Shown in pieces: positions 51,395 to 62,640 of a stretch of DNA of 64,000 bases. The first letter of the stretch is position 1, and the number at the start of each line of letters is the position of its first letter. The notes under the pieces are model-generated. The model was given only the letters and a program-made list of their open reading frames with translations. It made no database searches and was not told the origin of the DNA. Origin of the DNA: Cynocephalus volans (taxonomy: Eukaryota; Chordata; Mammalia; Dermoptera; Cynocephalidae); the NCBI RefSeq assembly GCF_027409185.1, contig NC_084469.1, positions 103,293,835 to 103,357,834 of the forward strand, in the 5' to 3' direction. The position numbers were made by a program, and so were the translations under genes.

Positions 51395-51880
51395 TTGTGG
51401 TAAGCACGTTCACGCTTGACTCTTCTCCTTCACCTCTCATGTCTTCTCTTTCAAATTCTATCCATTATACCTCCGATTTCCATCACCTCTCTACCTCCAC
51501 CACCTTCACTCTAGTCCAAGCTGTCACCTTCTCCATCCTGAGCCACTGCAGTGGCCTAAATGGGTTCCCCACACCCTCCCCCTTCCCTCCAGCCCAGTCT
51601 CCACTCCACACCCAGAGCAGCCATGAGATTCTTCTGATTAAGGCCATTCAACCGCTTCCTACTGTGGCCCAGAAAAAGTTAAAGATCCTTGCCTGGCATG
51701 GCTGCTGCTGGTCTCCCCCTCGTAGCCACAGGGGCTTTTTTGTCTTCCCATACTTTTCTCTTCCAGGGTCTTGGCACATCCAGTTTCCTCTAACTAGGGC
51801 CCTCCTCCTCCCTGCTCTTTCTCATCCTCTGGGTCTGGGCATACTTTCCTCTTCCTCAGAGAGATCCACCTGATGACTCC
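51395..51880 (-). repeat. L2-type LINE fragment
   Basis: Pyrimidine-rich L2 text: CTCTAGTCCAAGCTGTCACC, AAAGTTAAAGATCCTTGCCT. The ORF at 51397-51873 is a by-product of this repeat. Confidence 0.5.
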
Positions 51881-52829
51881 ATCCCAGGAGGGCCCTGTGT
51901 TCTGATCTCATCCTACCCCGGGATTTTCTTCATACTATTGTGTATTAGTGTGCTAACAGGAGACAGTGAACTGAACACATGCACTGTCCACTCCACCGGC
52001 AGCAACTCTGCCTCCCCCCTGTATTGCTGTGCTCAGTGTTTACATGTCTAGGGAGTTAAAAAAAAAGACTATTTGAATGAACGAGGAAACCGTTCAAACG
52101 AGGTTCAGATCCCACTTGCCCATTCACTGTGCATCACTCAACAATCTAAGGTTCAAAGAGCTACCGGGTGTCCTGCTCTCATGGACTCCTCACAACCAGC
52201 CTGCACAAGTGGGTGCCATTATTGTTTACATTTTGCGAGTGAAGAAAGTAGTGTACACGGGTCCATTAAACTTGCCTGGCATCCCCAGCTAGTAACAATG
52301 GAATCAGGTTTTAAACCCAGGTCTTTTTTTTTTTTTTTTTTCATGTTTTATATTTTCTGCAAGGCTGAGCTTGACACCAGTGAGATCTGAAAAATGAGGA
52401 CGGACAGGCCTGAACAAAGCAGAGATAGGGACAGTCTGGGTTGAGAGATCACAGGCTGTAGGACCTGACTTTGGGGAGCGCTTGACTGGTTGGGGGAACA
52501 AATATTTTAAAAACAGAGTCCGGGTGGGAAAATAAAAAACAAAAACACAGAGAAGGGACCTAGAGGGGCAAGGCCTTCACACTCGGAGCAACGTTCTCTC
52601 CTTCACCGCTTTCACGTCTGTACTCGTTATCTTCTTCGCAGCGAGGCCTTCCCTGGCCGCCTATTTTAAATTTCCAAAACCCTCCCTGTCTCCATCTCAA
52701 ACACTGTTCATTTCGCTCATTTATCTTGCTTCTCGGCCGCCTCCCCCTCTATGCCGTGAGCTTCCTGGCGCCTGGGACACAGTAGCAGGTCAATATTTGC
52801 CAAGCTAGCGAATAACACTCGGTAAGTTT
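51881..52829. other. Upstream flank of the SMARCA4 CpG island
   Basis: Contains a T run at 52324-52342. No gene or repeat that I can name. Confidence 0.4.
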
Positions 52830-53323
52830 TGCAGAATAGGAGGCCGCGCCTGGCCTCGCCCAACAAGTCCCGCGGCCCCAGGCCAAGGAGCAAAGCCGTT
52901 CCCAGGCCCGCCCCTGCCTGACCCAAGGGCCGACTCTGCCCAGTCCCGGGCCAGCTTGCCCGTCTCCCGCCCTTAATTAAGCACGGCCCCGAATGCCCAT
53001 TTCCGAGCTTCAAGGACCCCCTCAGCCATCCCTTACCCGCAGACCCCGTTGCCTCCCCAGTCCCATCCCCCAATCCACCTCCGCCTCCGCAGTGGCGCCC
53101 ACTCCGCGCATGCTCGGCGGCGTGAGGACGGGCGGCGCGCAGAGGGCGAACACCCCCATGCGCAGGCTCAGAGCCGTCCCAGACAGGGTGAGGCGGTGCG
53201 TCGGACGCGCATGCTCCCCCCGGGCCCCAACCACCTCTTCCAGCCCTGGGGCGGACACGCACGCGCACAGGGAGCGGAAGCGCGGGCGGGCGCGCGCACG
53301 AGGCCTGGCGGGCGGCGGAAGCT

Positions 53324-53568
53324 GGAGAAGCCGTCTGTGGTGGGGGAGGGGAGTTTGCAAGTGCGCGCGCAGTGGGAGCGGGGGCGCGGGCGGCGTGGGG
53401 GGGGGGCAGCTGAGACGGGCGGGAGCGCGCGCGAGGTTTCCCCTTGCTCGGCGGCGGCGGCGGCGGCTTCTTTGTTTCGTGAGGAAAGGCGAGACGCCCA
53501 CTCTGCCCCCGGCCCCGCGCGGAGGGGCGGGGGCGGCGCCGGGAGGGCGACGGCGCCGGCGGCTGCCG
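53324..53568 (+). other. SMARCA4: SMARCA4 non-coding exon 1 (predicted)
   Basis: SMARCA4 encodes BRG1, the ATPase of BAF (SWI/SNF) complexes. The segment with GCGCGCGAGG, the (CGG)n run, CTTCTTTGTTTCGTGA, GCGAGACGCCCA and CCGCGCGGAGGGGCGGGGG matches the human 5' UTR as I remember it. The donor is GCTGCCG|GTAAGG at 53569. Only 5' UTR is present; the first coding exon should lie beyond the window. The start is approximate. Confidence 0.75.
53449..53467 (+). repeat. (CGG)n run in SMARCA4 exon 1
   Basis: About six uninterrupted CGG units in the predicted 5' UTR. The equivalent human segment is shorter as I recall. Confidence 0.8.
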
Positions 53569-54457
53569 GTAAGGAACGCGGGCCGCGGGGGGAGCGCGGC
53601 GCGGGCCTTGGGAGGACGGTTTGAATGGAGCCGGGGCGCCGCGGGAGGAGGGGGGCCGCCGGCGCCCGGAGTCGGGCCGGGGTACGGCGGCGCCCGAGGG
53701 TCAAGAAGCCCGACTGGCAGCCGCGCGCGCGGGGAAGGCCACAGTCTAGCGAGGCCGCGGCGGCTACCGTATCCGCGGGCCGGCGGGGTGAGGGGCTCGG
53801 GCCGAGTGGAGGCCTCGCGCCCCCCCGCACGCGCTCTTGCCGGGGTGCCTGGACAAAGCTCGCCCCTCATCGGCTGTCCAGGGGCCCGGCCGCCAGTCGC
53901 TGTCTCTGTTGTGGCGGCCGCACAATAGCCGGGCGTCGGGGCTTTTCTGGCTACGCTGTAACGGGTCCGACCCGAATGGTTGCCTTTTTGGCGAGGATGC
54001 CTTAGCGGCTCAGTAGCAAAACCCCCAGATGTGTCCAGCGTCTCCCGGACACGAACATTAGCCACCCCTCTTGGGTTACCAGATCTCAAATTTTGTAAAA
54101 AATCGCATCACTCCAGATTTTCAAGGAAAGGTAGATAACCCTTCCTCTCCCCCATTCCTTTCAGGTAGTGACTTTAAACGTTTGCCCCGAAGAGAAGCGG
54201 GGTCGGCGGCAAGTGGGGGAGGACAGAGGGACAGAGAGAACTATTCGCTGCTGAAAGCTTTTTTTTTTTGGTTGCATCCTTTTTCCTCCCTCCCAATTGA
54301 TTTCCCAGATTAAGGCTTTTATTTAAAACGTGGACCTTTTTCAGGCGAGTGTTTTGTGTCTGTCTTGAAGACACCAGTGTTACTTTTTTTTCTCTCCAGT
54401 GATTCCTTGGGGGAAATAGAAAGGGAATAAGAGGAACAACCACTTGCCAGGAATTTA

Positions 54458-54638
54458 TTTTTTTTATTTTTATTTTTATTTTTAAAGATGACCGGTAAGG
54501 GGATCTTAACCCTTGACTTGGTGTTGTGAGCACCACGCTCAGCCAGTGAGCGAACCGGCCATCCGTATATGGGATCCAAACCCGTGGCCTTGGTGTTATC
54601 AGCACCGCACTCTCCCGAGTGAGCCACGGGCCGGCCCA
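54458..54638 (-). repeat. t-SINE dimer
   Basis: Reverse dimer, nearly intact, with perfect TTGCCAGGAATTTA duplications (54444-54457 and 54639-54652). Confidence 0.95.
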
Positions 54639-54674
54639 TTGCCAGGAATTTAAAACAAGTTTTCTGTTTGAATT

Positions 54675-54870
54675 GACAGTCCGGATTTGAGTTTGATTCC
54701 TGGTGCTGTGAGTCGCTTAACTGTGTGACCTTACGCAAGTGGCTTAATCTCTCTGAATCTCTTAATTTCCTCGTTTGTGAAATGGGGATAATCCCACAAA
54801 TGGAGTTGGTGAAAGCCTGTAAAATGGTTCCTGGCAAGTGGGAAGCACTATGGTTATTGTCTGGTCCAGT
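54675..54870 (+). repeat. MIR-type SINE
   Basis: TGTGTGACCTTACGCAAGTG, AATCTCTTAATTTCCTCGTT and GTGAAATGGGGATAATCCC in MIR order. Confidence 0.7.
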
Positions 54871-55439
54871 CTCTTCCTTCGTTGTTCAGCAAATATTTAT
54901 TGAGTGGTAGTTGGTTGGGGGTTGGATCTGCAATAGCCTCTCCATTCTTGTAGGGGAACAGGTGGTAAATGTGGGGACAAACACCCTTGGCCTATTTAAC
55001 CCTCACGACCCCGACTGTGAGAGGGACACAGTGGATGTGCAGGGGCCCTGTGGGAGCTGGAGATCAGGGAGACTGCATGGAAGAGGGGGCCTTCACTTGA
55101 AGTCAGAGAGGATGTCCAGGCTTGTTGTATTTTGACTTTCCCTAACCACCTGGGACTAGTCATTGTTCCCCTCTGCTACACTCGCACATCACCGTGGTCC
55201 TTTCCTGTGTAGTTGTCACCCCCAGTGCCATCAGAGAAGGGGCTATGTCTGCCTGAGCTGTGTGTACCCTGGGCCTGGCAAATAGTAGGTCCTTAGCGAA
55301 TATTTGTGTAATGAATGAAGAGAGTCTTTTGGGGCAAATCAAGTGAACATATTCATGAAGTGCTTGTCACAGGACTTTCCAGGCCATGGTTTCCCAAACC
55401 TCAGTTCCCTCTCATCCCCAATGAAGTGTGTGGTGGTGG

Positions 55440-55690
55440 TTGGTATGGGGTGGTGGTGAGGAGTGTTGGTTCTGGAATCACACCTCCTGGCTTCACACCC
55501 AGGTCTCTAAATCCTAGCTTGACCTCAAGCAAGGCACTTACCAATAGGTCCCCCCACCTGTGAAACAGTTATGACAGAGATGTCACCCCAAACGACTGTG
55601 AGCCTTGTCGAGTGAAATAGCATGGGAAAGGTGCTCAGCGCACTGCAGCACCTGGCACGTAGGGAGCACTCAATTTGTTAGCGTTAGTGT
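55440..55690 (+). repeat. MIR-type SINE
   Basis: TGGTTCTGGAATCACACCTC, CTCAAGCAAGGCACTTACC and GCACCTGGCACGTAGGGAGC. Confidence 0.6.
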
Positions 55691-55793
55691 TATTTGTTTA
55701 TTGATTGATTTTTGTAAGTCAATGGTCTGAGAAACTAGGAACAGAATTTAGAGTTGTCCTGTATCCCAGAAACCCCAGGTTTGATGTGCTGAT

Positions 55794-55816
55794 TATATAT
55801 ATATATATATATATAT
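55794..55816. repeat. (TA)n microsatellite
   Basis: Uninterrupted alternating TA run of about 23 bases. Confidence 0.9.
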
Positions 55817-56499
55817 GTATTTCTAACTTTCTTTAAAATTAGTGCACGCATAATTAGGAAAATAATGAATGTTCTCCACACGCCATCGTAAAGTCATTTC
55901 GTGTCCAGCCCTTTTAGGAGACATTGAGCTTGCAGGTTTTTGAGCAGGGGAGGTGGAGCTGTGGTCTCCACACTTTCTGTCAGTGAAAAGTACCCCATCG
56001 TATATTTATTTAAAAATTATTTGCATACCTTTGCCACTCTTTGTGGACCTTCAAGACATTTGAGAGGTCACTCTTGACCAACTCCATGTCTTAGCCATTT
56101 GTCGGATGTGGGAGAGTGGGAGAGACTAGGCGCTTTGGGTGAATGTCTGGTGAGAACTTCCTAGCAGTGAAGAAACTGAGGTCCAGGGATATTTTTTCCC
56201 ACCAGGGCTTTGCCACTTTCCCTCTCGGGGCCTCAGAGGAATAGGGATGATAGTGACTGGCACAGAATAAGTCCTCAGATGTGCCAGCACGGAGGGACCC
56301 ATTCTCATGGGTCATAGACAGAAACAATGTGGATGACACCCCCTGGAGTTGTGTAAGTAGTGACCCAGCCACTCATTCCCCATTCATGTAGTGAACGAGT
56401 GAGCATTGAGTGCCTGTCACAAGCCAGGCACTGCTGGGACGCTGGGCATTCAGCGGGAACAGGCAACAAGGGCCCTGTTCTCATTCAGTTCCATCCGGA

Positions 56500-56650
56500 T
56501 CCTTCTTTGCAAAGGGGACAGTAATAGCACCCTACTTGTAGGATTGTTGCAAGAACTGAACAACCACCACCAGCAAATGATAAATGTCAAGTGCTTGGAA
56601 CAGTCCCTGGCACATAGTGCTAAACAGCTGGGACCTGTTATCATGCATTA
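56500..56650 (+). repeat. MIR-type SINE
   Basis: GTAGGATTGTTGCAAGAACT then AGTGCTTGGAACAGTCCCTG and GCACATAGTGCTAAACAGC. Confidence 0.55.
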
Positions 56651-57884
56651 GGATCCATGCACACTCTGGTAGGTGGTAATCGGTAATAGAGTTTTTCCCT
56701 TTTGTAATCATTCTGTAGGCTTTCAAAGTGGTAGCAAAGGAATCAACTCCTCCATTTTGTCCTTAATATTTAGAAAAATTATGCTTTGTGATTTTACCAT
56801 AAAGCATTGTAAAGGGAGGAGTGTGTTTGGGGATATGGATTTTTAAAAATATCAAACGCTTTTCATTTCACATACTTCCTCATGACTGGTAGCATTGGAG
56901 CACTCATGAGAGAGTTAGAGTTTTAAAAAAAATCAGAATTAAAGGGATGTGCAAAACCTATAAAAGGGTAGTAACAGCTGCTGGAACATTGGGGGGAACT
57001 TATGAGAGGGGACATGTCAAAGTCATGCTAAATTGAACTACAGTTGCTGCCGACCTTATAGATGCCATCCCTAAGGAATACTGGGTGGTTAATATGGTCA
57101 GTGATTTCTTGGGTGAAGTTTTCTGTTCACTGCGTGCCGATACTAATTTTTCAAATACGAATTTATCGGGCATGTGAATTATGGTCTCAATTCCCCTTGG
57201 TAGATGGGAAGGGCCTAGAGGGAAGCGCCAGGTGGAGCTGGGTTTGTTGGGAGATGGAATTCCACAGGGCAGCAGGAAGCATCCAGTGATTTCCCTCAGG
57301 GAAGGGGCTTTCTTTAGAAAACTGGTAAATGTTAGCAAGGCATCAACCAGCCTTGGCTCCTTCCTGTCCTTTGAGCCCCAGACTGGTTTCCAGAGCTTCC
57401 CTTTGGGACTCAGTTCCCTTGCTAACAGGGCACATCTTCATTTTTTATGTGGACACTTGTCACTGGGAGCAGTCTGGGTTTGATGAAGGGGGATGGGCCC
57501 TGTTTTTAATAGTGATGGACTTTAAGATGGCTCTTTGGGGAGTTTTAAGTTCTCCTTTGGTGGGCAGGTTGCACCCCACTGGCTCAGGAAGCAGGTGGCT
57601 GTGTGACAGTTGGTGCCTCACCTGTTACAGTGGGAGACTTGAGGGGGAGGGTCCGATGTGTGCCACCCTGCTTGCCCTGAAAGTCCCAGAGTGGCACAGT
57701 GGGTGGTCTCATTGTGCCCTGGGAGCTGAATCTGGCCCCATGACAGCTGATGCTGTTCTGATCACACCCTGGACTGAAGAGCCTTGCCCGCCTCCTGGAA
57801 CAGCTCTTGGAGAGCCCGCCTGTTGGAGGGGTTCTCTTTGCTTACACTTCCTGCCCTTCCTCGACCTCCCCTCTACGTTCTGAT
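56651..57884. other. SMARCA4 intron 1, repeat-poor segment
   Basis: No SINE or L1 recognised over about 1.2 kb. ORFs are short and unconvincing. Confidence 0.4.
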
Positions 57885-58129
57885 CCAGAGTCTAAATCAG
57901 TGACTCAGTCCCTGGAGTCAGGCAGACTTGATGCACAACTCTACTCTGCGTGACTTTGGGCAAACAACTTACTCTCTCTGAGCAGAAAACCCTGTTCCTC
58001 CCAGAGTCTCCTGCGTCTCAGTAAACTACCACCTCCAGTCGCCTGTCCTGAACCAAGACAATTCAAGTTGGGGCTGAAATCCAGTCCTGCCTGGCATTAC
58101 CAAGTCTTGAGAAAGGGATGCCTTTTTAT

Positions 58130-58350
58130 ATTTCTAGCCAAGGCCTGGTCACCTTGGTCATCGTTGACCCTTCTTTTTCTCACACCCTAACATCCATCCT
58201 GTCATTGTGTCCAGAGAAATCTTCTAAAGCCAGTATAAGACCTTGTCACTCCCCTCCCAGAACATTCCAGCAGCTCCCTATTGCATCTAGAGTAGAATCC
58301 TCCCTCCTCACTGTGGCTCTCAAGGCCTGGGACTTGTCCCCCTGTAAAGG
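58130..58350 (-). repeat. L2-type LINE fragment
   Basis: CTTGTCACTCCCCTCCCAGA, AACATTCCAGCAGCTCCC and CTCAAGGCCTGGGACTTGTC. Confidence 0.55.
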
Positions 58351-58390
58351 TCAGTAGGGGTTAAGGGACTCCCCAACCCCTACTGACCTT
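58347..58390. repeat. Perfect 16-bp inverted repeat
   Basis: AAGGTCAGTAGGGGTT (58347-58362) and its exact reverse complement (58375-58390) around a 12-base spacer AAGGGACTCCCC, at the edge of the L2 fragment. Confidence 0.95.
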
Positions 58391-58479
58391 AACACCCCCA
58401 CCCCCAATCTGCTTCTGAACCCCCCCTCGTCCTCTGTGGTATAATGAGCCCCTTTTGATGACACCTGAGTTTATGCTCA

Positions 58480-59070
58480 TAAGATGATTTCAGGTGTGGC
58501 CCGGGGCTGGTTGCCAGGGAGACCCACTGATTAGGGGGTGGTGTACCCAGAGAGGGCATGGACACTCCATGCACCACCCCCATACTTTGCCCTACACATC
58601 TCTTCCGTCTGGTTATCCCCAGACGAGCTGTGTCCTTTATAACAAACCACTAATGGTAAATAAAGTGCCTTTAGTTCTGTGAGCCACTCTAGCAGCTAAT
58701 TAAAACTGAAGAGGCAGCCGGCCCATGGCTCACTTGGGAGAGCGTGGTGCTGACACCACCAGTCAAGGGTTAAGATCCCCTTACTGGTCATCTTTAAAAA
58801 AAAAAACCAAAAACCTGAAGAGGGAGTTGTGGGGACCCCCAATTTATAGCTGGTTGCTCAGAAATACTGGAGGCCAGGGTCTGTTTAGTATATTGGATCC
58901 GATGCTAGTTCCAGGTACAGAGTCAGAATGGAATGAAATTGCAGGGTAGCCAGCTGGTGTTTGGAGAGTTGGAAAATTGCTTGGTGTGTTGTGAGAGTAT
59001 AGTAGGAGAGAACAGCGTGTTTTTATCAGAGTTGGTGTCAGAACTGCCAGAAAAAAACCCAAAAGTGTGT
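58480..59070 (+). mobile_element. ERV-type LTR-like repeat, copy 2
   Basis: Same family as 29300-30170: GGGTGGTGTACCCAGAGAGG, CCTTTATAACAAACCACTAA, GTTCTGTGAGCCACTC. Contains the short t-SINE at 58715. No coding region. Confidence 0.45.
58715..58810 (+). repeat. t-SINE, short fused form
   Basis: Left-unit head joined to right-unit tail as at 29619. AAAACTGAAGAGG (58702-58714) and AAACCTGAAGAGG (58811-58823) flank it (12 of 13). Confidence 0.9.
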
Positions 59071-59109
59071 CAGTGTGTTTCCTTGCCCTTCCTACTCTAG
59101 CCACACTGG

Positions 59110-59460
59110 CTGACCTGCTGTGACTCGGGCCAAACACAGTCTCGCCCAAGGGCCTTTGCACTTGCTGTTGCCTCTGCCTGAAGATAGCCACGTGGTGCCC
59201 ATTTCACTTCACATCTCTCCATCCTGAGACTGTTCCAGTCCACCTGGATTGAAAGAGTGCCTCCCATCTGTTAGCCCTGTTAACCTGCTTGATCGTTTTG
59301 TCACAGCACTTTCACCCCGATGTGACATTATGTCATATTTATTTGTGTGCTTGTCTGTCACTCAGTAGTCCGCTCCACTAGGCAGGAACTTTGTTGCTCT
59401 GTGCCAGATGCCTGGCTTCTGGAACCTTGGATGTTTGGTGTGGCTGTTGATCAGTATTTG
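59110..59460 (-). repeat. L2-type LINE fragment
   Basis: CCAAGGGCCTTTGCACTTGC, TGTTGCCTCTGCCTGAAGAT and CAGTAGTCCGCTCCACTAGG. Confidence 0.55.
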
Positions 59461-59467
59461 GAGGGCT

Positions 59468-59637
59468 GGGGCCAGCCCGTGGCTCACTTGGGAGAGTATG
59501 GTGCTGATAACATGAAGGCCATGGGTTCAAATCCCTACATAGGGATGGCCGGTTAGCTCACTTGAGAGCTTGGTGCTGACAACACCAAGTCAAGGGTTAA
59601 GATCCCCTTACTGGTCATCTTTTAAAAAAAGAAAAAA
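59468..59637 (+). repeat. t-SINE dimer
   Basis: Full dimer. AGTATTTGG flanks both ends. Confidence 0.9.
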
Positions 59638-60250
59638 GTATTTGGGGGGTGATCATCAGTAAGTCCTCTGCTGGGGCGGCTGGGAGGGCTTGTCACAAGA
59701 GACACTTCGTGGGTTTGGGTCCTGCGTCTCCCTGACCACCAGTGGCCTTTGTGTGCCCCTGTTGTGGGGACTTCTCTACCACCCTTTCCGTCTCACGCAT
59801 CAAGCTCGGTGTTTGAGTATACAACAGGCAATCCAAAAGACCCAATGTTGGATCATGACATCCAGCTAGTGGGGCCTGACCAGCCTTAAACAAGAAAAAG
59901 AATGGAGGCTGTCAGTGTTTCAGAGGGAGCGTGGGCCAGGGCAGATTTGTGAATGTAGCCGTTCCTTAATGTGTATGTTTTTGCTGTGTCACGTTGTGAC
60001 ATTGGGTCACGGTCAAAAGAGTTTGGAAAACACCCATCTAATGGATAGATAGAAAAACATTTGTGTTCCTGCACTGTAGATACTGTACATCTCCCTGCTG
60101 GATTAGAGGGCACTCCCTGAGGCCAGAGAGACATCCTGGTTGTCTTTAGGTCCTCTGTCACCTCGAAGATGGGTAGGTGCTCTTAAGTGGTTTTCAAGTG
60201 AACGCAACATAAAAAGAAGAGGAAATTCCAGTGAATAAAATGATAAGTGA

Positions 60251-60700
<450 letters not shown>

Positions 60701-61040
60701 AATAAAACGATAAGTGATTCCCAGTGCTGAAAACAATTCTTGGTACAATTTGGCGTGTCTACCTTATAGGTAGAACTGTGAAGACATTGTAATTGATCAT
60801 CATGACATGATTTTTTAGTTTCTGGAAAGTATTCCCCTTTAAATGTAGGGCAGGGTTTTGCTATTTAATTATATAGCAGGGAAAGTGCCACAGAACAGTC
60901 AGCACTGGGGAAGTGTAGCCGCTCTCAGGAATAAGTCACTTCTGCACGTTGCTGGAGACCACAGATGCCTCGCCTTGTGTAATTTCGGAGTTTGCAGATG
61001 AGAGCACCCCACACCATCGGGTCAGATGGGGAGGGTTTCC

Positions 61041-61141
61041 TTTTCTTTTTGTTTTTGGCAGCTGGCCAGTATGGGGATCCGAACCCTTGACCTTGGTGTT
61101 ATCAGCATCACATTCTACTGAATGAGCTAACCGGCCAGCCC
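61041..61141 (-). repeat. t-SINE monomer
   Basis: Well-preserved reverse monomer: GGCAGCTGGCCAGTATGGGG, B-box complement, ACCGGCCAGCCC. Confidence 0.88.
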
Positions 61142-61611
61142 GAGAAGGGTCTTCTTACTGCCTATTAGAGGGAAAATCTCATTTTGCACTTGACGAGTAA
61201 TGGGGCTGATTTTGCCGCAGCCGTCCTGACCCGGCCCCTGCTGATGGGCCCAAGCACCCTGCCATGACTTGACCCCAGTGTTGTATCTGTTGATGAAATG
61301 TGTCTGTGAACGAATTGCTCCAAGCTCAAAAAAACAAAATAGCAGATACTCTCAGGCCAGACTTTAAAGGTGAAAAAAGCCCCCATAATCCCAGCAGGCA
61401 GACTCCAGAGAGGTCTGATTGCCTGTTAACAGCCTGCCCTACCTCAGTGGCCAGCCACCGCAGTCCTTTTTTATTCGGAAGACAGAAGCTGAGGTGGCCT
61501 GAAAGGAGAAACAGGACCTTTGATCCTCAAGCAGTCTGCTTCCCCATTTAAACATCAGCAGATGCTTCTATTTTAGATGATCATTTTTATGAAGTTGAAA
61601 GTTGATTGAGC

Positions 61612-61717
61612 TCTTTTTTTTTTCTTTTTCTCTGGTGCTGGTTGGTATGGGGATCTGAACCCATGACCTTGGTGTTCTAAGGCAGTGCTCTAACCCACTG
61701 AGCTAATAGGTCAGCCC
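61612..61717 (-). repeat. t-SINE monomer at the 5' edge of the RPS6 retrocopy
   Basis: Reverse monomer flanked by GATTGAGCTCTTTTT and GACTGAGTTCTTTTT, which repeat the sequence just upstream of the retrocopy. Confidence 0.85.
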
Positions 61718-61727
61718 TGTGACTGAG

Positions 61728-62640
61728 TTCTTTTTCATGGTGCCTTGGAGGAAATAATCTGCTTCAAGATGAAGCTGAATATCTCCTTCCAGACACTGGC
61801 TGCCAGAAACTCACTGAAGGTAAACACAAACCTTGTACTTTTTATGAGAAGTGGGTGGCCATAGAACTTGCTGATGCTCTGGGTGAAGAGTTATGTGGTC
61901 GGAATCAGCGGTGGGAAGGACAAACAAGATTTCCCTGTGAAGCAGGTGTCTTGACCCAGGGCCCTGTCCACCTGCTACTCAGTAAAGGGCATTGCTGTTA
62001 TAGACCAAGAAGAACCAGAGAAAGAAGTGTCAAATCTGTTTAGGGTTGTATTGTGGATGCCAACCTGAGCGTTCTCAACTTGGTTAATGTGGGGTGGGGG
62101 GGAGGAGAAAAGGATATTCCTGGCCTGCCTAATACTACAGTGCCTCATTGCCTGAGGCTGGAAAGAGCTAGCAGAATCAATAAGTTTTTTTTTTTTTTTT
62201 TGGCAGCTGGCTGGTACAGGGATCGAACCCTGGACCTTGGTGTCACCAGTACTGTGCTCTAACCAACTGAGCTAACTAGCCAGCCCCACAAACTTTTCAG
62301 TCTCTTTAAAGAAGCGATGTCTGACAATATGTTGTAAGAAAGTCCTTAAACCAAGAAGGTAAGAAACCTGAGACCAAAGCACCCAAGATTCAGCATCTCC
62401 TTATCCCGCCCCCATGTGTTCGTAGCACAAATGCTGGCGTGTTGCTCCGAAGAAATGTGCACTAAGAAAAATAAGGAAGATGCTGTAAAATATGCTGAGC
62501 TTTTGGCCAAGAGAAAGGAGGCCAAGGAAAAATGGCAGGAAGAGATTGCCAAGACATGCAGGTTGTCCTCTCTGAGATCTAAGTCTGAGTTGAGTCAAAA
62601 ATAAGATTTTTAAGAGTAACAAATAAGATTAGACCACAAA
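61728..62640 (+). pseudogene. RPS6P: RPS6 processed pseudogene
   Basis: Intronless copy of the ribosomal protein S6 mRNA. It includes 5' UTR (CATGGTGCCTTGGAGG), the start at 61769 (MKLNISF), the middle ([32 protein letters not shown]), the C-terminal coding part (KAPKIQ, KKNKEDA, EKWQEEIAK) and the stop at 62602-62604. Several frameshifts, stops and small deletions break the frame. A t-SINE is inserted at 62187-62287, after the ERASRI segment. The 3' end runs into ACAAAAACAACAACAAA. Non-functional. Confidence 0.95.
62187..62287 (-). repeat. t-SINE monomer inside the RPS6 retrocopy
   Basis: Poly-T then reverse monomer. CAATAAGTTTT and CACAAACTTTT flank it (9 of 11). Confidence 0.9.

Larger units (their letters stand above)
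52830..53990 (+). promoter_or_regulatory. SMARCA4: CpG island promoter, assigned to SMARCA4
   Basis: About 1.1 kb of very high CpG density, TATA-less, free of SINEs, with GC boxes (GGGGCGGGG-like runs near 53521-53532). It lies the expected distance downstream of TIMM29. Confidence 0.85.

Noticed and set aside
53022-54089. Long minus-strand ORF (355 codons) and plus-strand ORFs in the CpG island
   Set aside because: GC-rich sequence has few stop codons; the products are low-complexity Pro/Arg/Ala and the region is a promoter.
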